From Niastella sp966212235 (GTDB lineage: Bacteria > Bacteroidota > Bacteroidia > Chitinophagales > Chitinophagaceae): a DNA stretch of 64,000 nt. Under the pieces are notes generated by a model. That model searched no databases, was not told the DNA's origin, and worked only from the letters and a program-made list of their open reading frames with translations. Numbering within the stretch: the stretch's first letter is position 1; each line of letters opens with the position of its first letter. Positions 35,074 to 43,052 of this stretch are shown one piece after another. Both the position numbers and the translations under genes were made by a program. The stretch covers positions 310,001 through 374,000 of the forward strand of contig CBIHPP010000004.1 in assembly GCA_966212235.1 (NCBI GenBank), read 5' to 3'.

Positions 35074-35922
35074 TCAGTAAACGTTGTTCTTCTGCTTGAA
35101 TTGATACGGAGTCAGCTTGAGGAATTTTTTGAATTGCTCATTGAAATTGGCCAGGTTGTTAAAGCCCGCCTGGTAGCAGGCGCTCGCTACGCTTACATCC
35201 TTTTCCAGTAAAAGCTTACAGGAATATCCTATTCGAACTTCATTTACAAAATGGATAAAGTTCTTTTTTGTGCGGTTTTTAAAATAACGGCAGAAACCTG
35301 AATAACTCATGTGCACGATCTCGGCGATCTCCTCCAGTTTTATTTCGCTGCGAAAATGGGTCATCACGTAGTCGAACACTTTGTTCAGGCGATCGTTATC
35401 GCGGCTATTCTGCCCGGCCACTTCCGCGCTGGAAAGCATTTCCATGTCAGTTGATTGCGCCAGAATATTTAAAATGCCGAAAAGCATAATGAGCCTGTCC
35501 ATCCCCTGCCCGTCGAGCAGATGATACATGCGTTCGCTGACCAATGCCGCGGTTTCGCCGGTAATGTTCAATCCCATCTTTGACCTGCGGAACAGTTGAA
35601 CGATCTTCTGCATCTCCGGCGACTGAATGAAGTCCTTACCCAGAAAGTCTTCCCGGAAATGAATGACCAGCGAGCCGCCCTCTTCATGGGCGTTTTCTTT
35701 ACGGAACATATGCGGCACATCCGGACCGATAAATGTAAGATTGCCTGCTGCATAGCTCGAAATATGATTGCCTACAAAGCGGGTCCCCTGCCCTTTTATA
35801 ATAAGAACAAGTTCATACTCCGAATGATAATGCCAGGGGGTTTCAAAATAAGGCGTAACGAATGTATCGGCAATGAATGAAGAGTTTTCTGACAGAGGAA
35901 GCTTTTGAATATGAGGCTTCAT
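35074..35922 (-). CDS. AraC-family regulator, likely controlling the divergent catabolic operon
   Basis: A 282-residue regulator with an N-terminal cupin (TPYFETPWHYHSEYELVLIIKGQGTRFVGNH; LTFIGPDVPHMF) and C-terminal AraC HTH (LEEIAEIVHMSYSGFCRYFKNRT and ASACYQAGFNNLANFNEQFKKFLKLTPYQFK). The cupin of such proteins usually binds a sugar. It is divergent from the four-gene operon beginning at 36071 across about 150 bp, the standard layout for a local regulator. Confidence 0.9.
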   Translation of the reverse strand: MKPHIQKLPLSENSSFIADTFVTPYFETPWHYHSEYELVLIIKGQGTRFVGNHISSYAAGNLTFIGPDVPHMFRKENAHEEGGSLVIHFREDFLGKDFIQSPEMQKIVQLFRRSKMGLNITGETAALVSERMYHLLDGQGMDRLIMLFGILNILAQSTDMEMLSSAEVAGQNSRDNDRLNKVFDYVMTHFRSEIKLEEIAEIVHMSYSGFCRYFKNRTKKNFIHFVNEVRIGYSCKLLLEKDVSVASACYQAGFNNLANFNEQFKKFLKLTPYQFKQKNNVY

Positions 35923-36070
35923 ATATCGGCAATTATTAGATGTTCAATTTACTGAAAAAGATCGAACAGGGTCGATTTATGTCAAAAAACCATATTTTAT
36001 TGGCCAAAAACCGTTTGAAAGGGGTCGCTCTCCGCTTTAGCTTCGATTCAATTAAAACGATGTGCTTGCC

Positions 36071-37180
36071 ATGGCTGAATTTAATCTCGATCTGAAAATT
36101 GATCCGCAAATGCCTGTGCGGAAGGACTGGCGGATAGGAACCATTGGCGCAGGCGCCATTGTACGCGGTTGCCACCAGGTGGCCTATCGCCAGGCGGGCT
36201 TTAATGCTTACGCAATTGCTTCACTCAACCGGTCGAGTGCAGAAGCAGTGGCCAGCGAATTCAATATCCCCGTAGTGCACGATTCATGGCGCGATCTGCT
36301 ACAAGATAAAAAAGTAGAGATCGTTGATATTGCCGTGCCGCCCGACAAACAACTCGAGATCGTGCGCGAGGCGGTGAAGGAAAAAGATCACATCAAAGGC
36401 ATTCTTTGTCAGAAGCCGCTGGCCATGAACCTGGCTGAAGCCAATGAGATCGTGCTGCTTTGCGAACAGGCAGGTATCAAATTATCGGTCAACAGCAATA
36501 TGCGGTACGACCAGAGCATACGGGCGCTGAAGACCTTGCTGGAGAACCAGTACTTCGGACAAATCGTGCTGGCTACGATCGATATGCGCGCCATCCCCCA
36601 CTGGCAGGATTTTCTAAAAAAATACGATCGTATTGAAATGCTCAATATGGGTATCCATCACATCGATACGTTCCGCTACCTCTTTGGCGATCCCGAAAAA
36701 GTAACTGCTATTACGCGCAGCGATCCGCGTACAACCTTTCCGCATATCGATGGCATTACGCAGTATACATTCCAGTATGCCGATGAAATGATCGCCACAA
36801 GCCTTGATGACGTATGGGCCTGGCAAGGGGAAGGAACACAAAAAGACATGTACATCCGCTGGCGGGTAGAAGGTCTTGATGGTATGGCGCAGGGTGAAAT
36901 TGGCTGGCCCAAGTTTCCCGACAAGGGCTTAAGTACGATACGCTTTACTACGCGCAAGTTCCCGGATCAGTGGATAGAACCTACATGGGATACGGTCTGG
37001 TTCCCCGATGCTTTCCAGGGCACAATGGCGTCGTTGCTGCGAGCAGTCGAAAACGATACACTGCCGGAGATCAACGGTCGCGACAATCTGCATACCATGG
37101 CGACGATCGATGCCCTTTATTTGTCCATCAAAGAAGAAAGAACCGTTCGCTTAACAGAAACTTTAAAAAACGTCAAATAA
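36071..37180 (+). CDS. Gfo/Idh/MocA-family oxidoreductase
   Basis: A 369-residue NAD(P)-dependent sugar oxidoreductase. The Rossmann motif is GTIGAGAIVRGCH, and the EKP-equivalent is CQKPLAMN. The C-terminal alpha/beta domain contains MGIHHIDTFRYLFG, with the catalytic-type DxxxxH arrangement seen in inositol and sugar dehydrogenases. The ATG at 36071 is used; a GTG three codons upstream is also open. The isomerase gene follows after 6 bp. It is probably the first enzyme of a sugar or cyclitol degradation route. Confidence 0.88.
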   Translation: MAEFNLDLKIDPQMPVRKDWRIGTIGAGAIVRGCHQVAYRQAGFNAYAIASLNRSSAEAVASEFNIPVVHDSWRDLLQDKKVEIVDIAVPPDKQLEIVREAVKEKDHIKGILCQKPLAMNLAEANEIVLLCEQAGIKLSVNSNMRYDQSIRALKTLLENQYFGQIVLATIDMRAIPHWQDFLKKYDRIEMLNMGIHHIDTFRYLFGDPEKVTAITRSDPRTTFPHIDGITQYTFQYADEMIATSLDDVWAWQGEGTQKDMYIRWRVEGLDGMAQGEIGWPKFPDKGLSTIRFTTRKFPDQWIEPTWDTVWFPDAFQGTMASLLRAVENDTLPEINGRDNLHTMATIDALYLSIKEERTVRLTETLKNVK

Positions 37181-37186
37181 CACTTT

Positions 37187-38104
37187 ATGATCTCCGTAGG
37201 TATATTTAATGGTTACTATCCATACACGTTAGCAGAAACGATCAAACGCGTTAAAAAAGATGGGTTTAATTGCATACAGCTTGATTTGAGCTTTAAGGAT
37301 TTCGATCTGAACGATCCGCATACGCTGGCGCAGAACCTGACTGCAGAAAAGGCACGTACGATCAGAAATGCGTTTCGCGATGCGAACATCGAGATCGTAT
37401 CTATTTCCGGTTATACGAACCTGATATCGCCCGACCCGGAAAAAAAGAAAAAGAATATAGAATACGTTAAAACGCTGCTGAAATTCGCGCGCGAACTGGG
37501 CACGCCTTACGTGATCAGTGAAACAGGCACCTACGAACCCAGCAGCGACTGGGTATTCCATGAGAAGAATGCCACCGAGGAAGCGTTCCAGGAGATCAAG
37601 GCAGTGATCAGCGATCTGGCCATCTATGCGCACCAACACAATGCCGTATTCCTGGTAGAGAACTACGTGAACAACGTGGTGGGCAGTGTAGATCAATTGC
37701 TGCGTCTGTTCCGTGAAATTGATCATCCGGGTCTCGGCCTGCTGATGGACCCCACCAACTATTTCAATGGCTCCAATATTCGTGATGTGGACGGTGAACT
37801 GCATCGCATTTTCAATGCGCTTGACGGGCGAATCAAAATTGCACATGCCAAGGATATCAAGCGCTCGGAAAACAGTGAAGAAAAACATGCCAGCATCGAC
37901 GCGGTGGAGTCGCATACCTTTCGCGGTGCGGGTGATGTTGAACTGCCGGCTGCAGGTCTCGGCATCCTGAATTACGAGCTGTACCTGAAACTCCTGGCTA
38001 AGAACCATCCCAATATCCCGATCATTATCGAGCACCTCGATGAAGCTGATATTCCACGTGCCAAACAATTTGTGGATGATACGCTGAAAAAAATAGGAGC
38101 ATAA
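37187..38104 (+). CDS. Sugar phosphate isomerase/epimerase (AP_endonuc_2 TIM barrel)
   Basis: A 305-residue TIM-barrel enzyme of the xylose-isomerase-like/IolE-IolI group. Metal-site segments are visible: VFLVENYVNN, GLLMDPTNYF, IAHAKDIKR and the C-terminal IIIEHLDEADI. It would isomerise or dehydrate a keto-sugar or keto-inositol intermediate. It is 6 bp downstream of the Gfo/Idh/MocA gene; the next gene starts 159 bp further, after an inverted repeat. Confidence 0.85.
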   Translation: MISVGIFNGYYPYTLAETIKRVKKDGFNCIQLDLSFKDFDLNDPHTLAQNLTAEKARTIRNAFRDANIEIVSISGYTNLISPDPEKKKKNIEYVKTLLKFARELGTPYVISETGTYEPSSDWVFHEKNATEEAFQEIKAVISDLAIYAHQHNAVFLVENYVNNVVGSVDQLLRLFREIDHPGLGLLMDPTNYFNGSNIRDVDGELHRIFNALDGRIKIAHAKDIKRSENSEEKHASIDAVESHTFRGAGDVELPAAGLGILNYELYLKLLAKNHPNIPIIIEHLDEADIPRAKQFVDDTLKKIGA

Positions 38105-38137
38105 CAGGAATACCAGATTATGACAATTTCTGATATT

Positions 38138-38220
38138 GAGATTTAGAGATTTTGTGATTTGCTCAGGTTTGAATTTTCCGATAAATCTCTAAATCTCTAA
38201 ATCCCGAAATCTCTAAATTA
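38138..38220. repeat. Inverted AAATCTCT repeat within the catabolic operon
   Basis: GAGATTTAGAGATTT (38138-38152) and AAATCTCTAAATCTC (38183-38197) form a perfect 15-bp inverted repeat with a 30-nt loop; a third AAATCTCTAAAT follows at 38208. No T tract follows. It may be a processing or attenuation hairpin between the second and third genes, or a dispersed repeat. Confidence 0.65.
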
Positions 38221-38263
38221 TTTAATAGAGGTGCTGTATTTATAATACTTAAACATGTGAGTT

Positions 38264-39094
38264 ATGAACAATCTAACATTGACGGATGCCCAAAAGGCAC
38301 AATATGAAAATGACGGATACCTGATCGTGAAGAACTTTGTGTCACCCGAAGAAGCAACGCTGCTCTTTAACATAGCCACAGGCGACGATGTGCTGAAGGG
38401 CAAGACGTTCGACTTTAATGACCAGTCGGGCAAGAGCACCAAGCTTGCGCTTTGGTTCACACCGGGCGATGATACTTATGGACTACTCACCCGAAGCGAA
38501 GCCATGGTACATGCCGTGCAGGACCTGCTGGGCGAAGGTGAGGTCTGTCATTTTCACTCCAAACTCATGCAGAAGGAACCCAAAGTAGGTGGTGCGTGGG
38601 AATGGCACCAGGATTATGGTTACTGGTATAAGAACGGTTTCCTGTTTCCGGAAGCGTTGATCAGTGTAATGCTGGCACTCACAGAAGCCACTAAACAGAA
38701 TGGATGTTTGCAGGTGCTGAAAGGGTCACACAAAATGGGCCGGGTTGAACATAATTTTGCCGGTGAACAACAGGGCGCCGATATGGATTTTGTGAATGAA
38801 GCACTGGGTCGTTTTGAAAGAGTGCATGTTGAACTGGAGCCGGGTGATATCCTGTTCTTCCACAGCAATATCTTACACATGTCGGAGGCCAATACATCCG
38901 ATAAAGCACGCTGGTCAATGATCTCGGCCTATAACCTGAGTTACAACAAGCCGTTCCGCGAAAAGAACCTCTCGTGCATCACGCCGGTAATAACTGTACC
39001 GAACGATTCCATACTTTCTGCCGGCGGCAAAGGGCTTTCAGCCGACCGCGACTTCCTGCAAAAAGAAAACGAGATTACGCTGAATGTAAAATAG
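38264..39094 (+). CDS. Phytanoyl-CoA dioxygenase (PhyH)-family protein
   Basis: A 276-residue Fe(II)/2-oxoglutarate-dependent oxygenase. The facial triad is visible as WHQDYGYW (HxD) and LFFHSNILHMSEAN (distal His), with a following Arg/Trp segment for 2-oxoglutarate. Substrates of PhyH proteins range widely, so only oxidation of a sugar-derived or small organic compound is suggested by the operon. It ends 8 bp before the GTG start of the last isomerase. Confidence 0.85.
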   Translation: MNNLTLTDAQKAQYENDGYLIVKNFVSPEEATLLFNIATGDDVLKGKTFDFNDQSGKSTKLALWFTPGDDTYGLLTRSEAMVHAVQDLLGEGEVCHFHSKLMQKEPKVGGAWEWHQDYGYWYKNGFLFPEALISVMLALTEATKQNGCLQVLKGSHKMGRVEHNFAGEQQGADMDFVNEALGRFERVHVELEPGDILFFHSNILHMSEANTSDKARWSMISAYNLSYNKPFREKNLSCITPVITVPNDSILSAGGKGLSADRDFLQKENEITLNVK

Positions 39095-39102
39095 TAAAAG
39101 AC

Positions 39103-39918
39103 GTGGAACTAAAATTCTTTTGCCCGCGCTGGGGCTGTGAGCTGATGGATTGGGATACTTTTTGCGAACGTGTTCAACAGGCAGGATATAACGGTGTGGA
39201 ATATGGCATTCCCAATGAGACCGAAGTATCCCAACTCGATATGATCTGGGAGAAACTGGCTAAATACAAGCTGGACGTCATTCCACAGCACTACGGAACC
39301 TATGATGCCGACTTCAATCGGCATTATGATTCCTATGCGGCCTGGTTGGAAAAGGTTCGTCCTTACCCAGCAATCAAAATCGATTCACAAACGGGAAAAG
39401 ATTTTTTTTCTTTTGAGCAAAACAGTCTACTCATAGATGTAGCCGCCGCGCACGAGGCATCCACCGGCGTACCGGTTTGCCATGAAACACATCGCAATAA
39501 ATTTCCTTTTGCCGCACATGTTACGTTCGACTACCTGCAGCGGATACCATCCCTGCGCATTACGCTCGATGCATCGCATTGGGTGAACGTGGCTGAGTCA
39601 TATCTCGCCGATCAGCCGGAAGCCATGCAGCTGGCTATTGAACGAACCGATCATATTCATGCCCGGGTGGGTTATCCGGAAGGTCCACAGGTACCAGACC
39701 CCCAGGCGCCGGAATGGAAAGAAGCACTCGACTATCACCTGCAATGGTGGGACGCGGTGATCGCGCTTAAACGAAAAGCATTCGGCGTCATGACGATCAC
39801 CCCGGAATTTGGTCCTTACCCATATATGGTCCATTTGCCTTACACCGGCAAACCGATCAGCGACCAGTGGGAGTCGAATCACTTTATGATGCAAACGCTA
39901 CGCGCACGTTACCTGTAA
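39103..39918 (+). CDS. Sugar phosphate isomerase/epimerase (second TIM barrel)
   Basis: A 271-residue TIM-barrel protein. VCHETHRNKFPF, ITLDASHWVNVAE, HIHARVGYPEG and ITPEFGPYPYM are the metal-binding and active-site strands of the family. The frame is open far into the upstream dioxygenase gene, but the only start compatible with family length and with the end of that gene at 39094 is GTG at 39103. Two such isomerases plus an oxidoreductase and oxygenase suggest sequential steps of one pathway. A terminator follows. Confidence 0.85.
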   Translation: MELKFFCPRWGCELMDWDTFCERVQQAGYNGVEYGIPNETEVSQLDMIWEKLAKYKLDVIPQHYGTYDADFNRHYDSYAAWLEKVRPYPAIKIDSQTGKDFFSFEQNSLLIDVAAAHEASTGVPVCHETHRNKFPFAAHVTFDYLQRIPSLRITLDASHWVNVAESYLADQPEAMQLAIERTDHIHARVGYPEGPQVPDPQAPEWKEALDYHLQWWDAVIALKRKAFGVMTITPEFGPYPYMVHLPYTGKPISDQWESNHFMMQTLRARYL

Positions 39919-39926
39919 CCAATAAA

Positions 39927-39957
39927 AACGCCTTGCAAACCCGGTTTACAAGGCGTT
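39927..39957. terminator. Bidirectional terminator hairpin
   Basis: AACGCCTTG (39927-39935) pairs with CAAGGCGTT (39949-39957), with inner AAACC/GGTTT pairs. It is flanked by A-rich sequence upstream and T-containing sequence downstream, between convergent genes. Confidence 0.7.
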
Positions 39958-39986
39958 GTCTATAAACACCGTCCCGAAAAGTTAAT

Positions 39987-40943
39987 TTAGTATTTCCCGC
40001 ATCTGCTTTTATAGTATCCGCATGATTTCTTAGCCGGTGTAGCTGCTGGTGCAACGGCCGGCACTGGTTTCTGCGCTTCTACTTTCACCGGCTGTGCTTT
40101 TGCCGGTGCTTCTAAATTTGATTTTATAGCAGCTTGTTTAGGCCTGGTAAATGAAAGCGGCATCCCAACCGTTACACTCCACACAGACGTTGATGACGAC
40201 AATTGCGTATTAAGTTGTTTGGTCTCCAATGGCGTGATCAAAGTTTCTTCATTCATATTGCCCAGGCCGGCGAGGTATTGCACCCCGACCACAAATTTAT
40301 TGGTACTGCCTTTGGCGAATGCGAAGTTAACACCGGTGATAAGGGCGGTTGACCAGTTACCGGCATTGTATTGATAAACAGTTTCATTTGATCTGGAACC
40401 GGTGATAATGGCTGTTTGCGGATTGGGTATAAATGCCATTCCGGCAAATGGTTGTATGCGAAGGTCCATGGCTGCTTTTTTAGCAGTTGTTGCAGCTGCT
40501 GCGTTTGCCAGCATCATTTTCCGGGCCGCACAGGGACTTTGCGCTGCATCCGATGCGTTCACAGCCGGCCGTTTTGCGTTCTTTGCCAGTGAAATAGGTT
40601 TACTGCTATATTGATAGCCTGCTTCCAGACGAAGCCGCCAATCGCCCTGCGAAGCGGTGAATTCTTTATCACCGGTTTCGGGATTGGTAAACTCGTAGGT
40701 TACCATGGAACGGTTGGTGGCTACGCCTGCAAACGGGCCGTGTGTTTTATTAAAGAGATAATCTGCCCGAAGGCCAATTTGCGGCGAAATGTTTGAACTC
40801 ATCGGTGAAATACACGAGGTGTTGTTGTACTTCACATGTGTAGATGTTTTTTCAATACCCACTCTGGGTGTAACGGAGAGTTGGGCATTCGTTGCAAACC
40901 CACAGGCAACGAATACCAGGCTGGCTAACGCTGCTTTTCTCAT
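39987..40943 (-). CDS. Outer-membrane beta-barrel-type protein
   Basis: A 318-residue exported protein with signal peptide MRKAALASLVFVACGFATNAQ. The body has alternating amphipathic strands (LSVTPRVGIEKTSTHV, QIGLRADYLFN, DWRLRLEAGYQYSS, VWSVTVGMPLSF) typical of small OmpA-like or porin-type barrels. A Pro/Ala/Lys-rich linker (AKAQPVKVEAQKPVPAVAP) leads to a C-terminal CGYYKSRCGKY tail. No enzymatic motif is seen. It is convergent with the catabolic operon. Confidence 0.65.
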   Translation of the reverse strand: MRKAALASLVFVACGFATNAQLSVTPRVGIEKTSTHVKYNNTSCISPMSSNISPQIGLRADYLFNKTHGPFAGVATNRSMVTYEFTNPETGDKEFTASQGDWRLRLEAGYQYSSKPISLAKNAKRPAVNASDAAQSPCAARKMMLANAAAATTAKKAAMDLRIQPFAGMAFIPNPQTAIITGSRSNETVYQYNAGNWSTALITGVNFAFAKGSTNKFVVGVQYLAGLGNMNEETLITPLETKQLNTQLSSSTSVWSVTVGMPLSFTRPKQAAIKSNLEAPAKAQPVKVEAQKPVPAVAPAATPAKKSCGYYKSRCGKY

Positions 40944-41177
40944 AGCTTAGTTTTATTTGGTGTCCTTATAAGTTACGCCATATCTGGCAAAACAAAAAGA
41001 ATACTACATGAGTGGCGAACGGACAACGCTTAATTCTTAATTCACAGTTCGTTAGTTATTTCCGGGTAAACCGGAAAAATATTTCGTCCAACCTGTCCAA
41101 TCGCGGCAGGCTCATTTGTTATAAGGGTATAATATTTATATTCAATAACAATTCTCATAACTTTAAAACTTAAAAAA

Positions 41178-41543
41178 ATGGAAGAGTACATGCTGATCTT
41201 CAGGCACGAAGATGGAAGTAAGATCGCTTCGCCCGAACAAATTCAGGTGTGGATGAAACAGACCATGGACTGGATCGGTGGAATTGCCGCACAGGGAAAA
41301 TTCGTTCTTGGTCATGGCCTGCCTATGGATGGCAGCAAAGTGGTGTGGTCGCACGGCGTGGTTACTGATGGTCCGTTTGGTGAGATCAAAGAAACCCTTG
41401 GCGGATACATCGTTGTAAAAGCCGGTTCCGTTGACGAAGCCGTTGAATTTGCCAAAGGCTCTCCCGTATTACAGGGCGAAGGCAATAGTGTGGAAGTTAG
41501 AAGGATCGATAAACACGATGACATTAAAATAAAAACGAAGTAA
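41178..41543 (+). CDS. YciI/DGPF-domain protein (ECF42-associated)
   Basis: A 121-residue YCII-related protein with the namesake DGPFGEIKETLGGYIVV motif and the N-terminal EYMLIFRHE. DGPF proteins are the usual genomic partners of ECF42 sigma factors, and one follows 52 bp downstream here. Their molecular role is unsettled. A strong hairpin separates the two genes. Confidence 0.9.
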   Translation: MEEYMLIFRHEDGSKIASPEQIQVWMKQTMDWIGGIAAQGKFVLGHGLPMDGSKVVWSHGVVTDGPFGEIKETLGGYIVVKAGSVDEAVEFAKGSPVLQGEGNSVEVRRIDKHDDIKIKTK

Positions 41544-41552
41544 TAATGTTAC

Positions 41553-41589
41553 TTACCCGTGGCACGGTTTGAAACCGTGTCACGGGTAA
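41553..41589. promoter_or_regulatory. 18-bp hairpin between DGPF gene and sigma factor
   Basis: TTACCCGTG-G-CACGGTTT (41553-41570) pairs with AAACCGTG-T-CACGGGTAA (41572-41589). The only non-Watson-Crick position is a G-T pair, which pairs as G-U only in the plus-strand RNA; on the other strand it would be C-A. No T tract follows, so a post-transcriptional or attenuation role is more likely than simple termination. The sigma-factor ATG is 6 bp downstream, which could bring its start under the structure. Confidence 0.6.
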
Positions 41590-41595
41590 TAATTC

Positions 41596-42828
41596 ATGCA
41601 ACAACCCGAATTAATACCGCATTTATTCAGAACGGAATACAGGAAGATCATTGCTGTATTGTGTAAACGTTTTGGCTTCGATCAGCTGGAAACCGCTGAA
41701 GATATTGCCAGCGACACGTTTATGAGCGCCGCCCAAAACTGGGGCTTTCAGGGCGCTCCGCCCAACCCGGTTGCCTGGTTGTATGCCGTTGCCAAAAACA
41801 AAGCGAAAAGTTTTCTGCAACGCCAGGCGACCTTCAACAAAAAAGTGGTACCTGATAGTGCTGTTCTTGAAGAGGCATCCACCTTGCCGGAATACGACCT
41901 CGACCTTTCGCCCCAGAACATCAACGACAGCCAGCTGCAGATGATGTTTGCCATTTGCCACCCCGCTATACCTGCCGAAGCGCAGATCGGTTTATCGCTC
42001 CGCATTTTGTGCGGCTTTGGCATTGAAGAAATTGCCGATGCTTTTTTGACCAACAAAGAAGCGATCAATAAACGGTTGTTCAGGGCCAAAGAAAAATTGC
42101 GTGAACAAAAGATCCATATTGAACTACCGGCCCTGGCAGAAATAGATGATCGGCTGGCCGCTGTGCTCACCATCATTTACCTGTTGTTCAGTGAAGGCTA
42201 TTATTCCATCAGCAATAATAAAACGCTGCGCAAAGAATTGTGCTTTGAAGCCATTCGGTTATGTTACATGCTGGTTGAAAATAAATATACCAACAAACCG
42301 CCCGTGAATGCCCTGTTGTCATTGATGTGTTTTCATGCTTCGCGCCTGGAAGCACGCCTCGATGAAAACGGGGAATACATTTTATACGACGACCAGGATA
42401 CCAGCCTGTGGGATGCCGACCTCATCAGTAAAGGCGCCTATTTCCTGAATTGTGCCGCCAGTGGCAACCAATTGTCTAAATACCACCTCGAAGCTGCCAT
42501 TGCTTACTGGAATACGCAAAAAGACGATACCCGGGAAAAATGGGAAGCCGTTTTACAACTCTATAACCGGTTATTACAAATTGAATACTCCCCCGTTGCC
42601 GCCCTTAACCGCACGTACGCACTGTCCAAAGCAAATGGTAAAGAAGAAGCCATCAAAGAAGCAGAAAAACTAAACCTCACCAACAACCATTTTTATTACA
42701 CCTTGCTGAGCGAATTGTACAGCGGCATCGACGACCACAAAGCCAGCCAGCATTTACAACAGGCCCTTGCCCTCGCCAAAACGAATACCGACAAATTAAC
42801 GATACAGAAGAAACTTGACCGGCTGTAA
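41596..42828 (+). CDS. ECF RNA polymerase sigma factor, ECF42 type with C-terminal extension
   Basis: A 410-residue sigma factor, twice the usual ECF length. Residues about 8-75 are sigma-70 region 2 (AEDIASDTFMSAAQNW, NPVAWLYAVAKNKAKSFLQ) and about 115-165 region 4 (LSLRILCGFGIEEIADAFL). The long C-terminal part (LSEGYYSISNN, LEAAIAYWN, PVAALNRTYALSKANG) matches the DUF6596/TPR-like extension of ECF42 factors. These lack a classical anti-sigma factor and depend on the extension. The DGPF gene upstream is the expected partner. Confidence 0.9.
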   Translation: MQQPELIPHLFRTEYRKIIAVLCKRFGFDQLETAEDIASDTFMSAAQNWGFQGAPPNPVAWLYAVAKNKAKSFLQRQATFNKKVVPDSAVLEEASTLPEYDLDLSPQNINDSQLQMMFAICHPAIPAEAQIGLSLRILCGFGIEEIADAFLTNKEAINKRLFRAKEKLREQKIHIELPALAEIDDRLAAVLTIIYLLFSEGYYSISNNKTLRKELCFEAIRLCYMLVENKYTNKPPVNALLSLMCFHASRLEARLDENGEYILYDDQDTSLWDADLISKGAYFLNCAASGNQLSKYHLEAAIAYWNTQKDDTREKWEAVLQLYNRLLQIEYSPVAALNRTYALSKANGKEEAIKEAEKLNLTNNHFYYTLLSELYSGIDDHKASQHLQQALALAKTNTDKLTIQKKLDRL

Positions 42829-43052
42829 CGGAAACATACAATCTTCCGCCATTTACATACAATAACCGGTTACTCACACCCATACAAACGCACGCATGAC
42901 AAGGATCATGTACCTTCAGACGCCTGATTTTTTTATACTGTAAAATTAAATTAGTATTAACCGTATACACATACGATTTAATAGCTATCTGCTGTATACC
43001 TGATTTTATTTACTTTTAGATATCCCTCAAACTCAAACCCATATCCGAAATC

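Noticed and set aside
38974..39102. Longer N-terminus for the second isomerase
   Set aside because: The extension overlaps the end of the dioxygenase gene and has no family similarity; GTG at 39103 fits.
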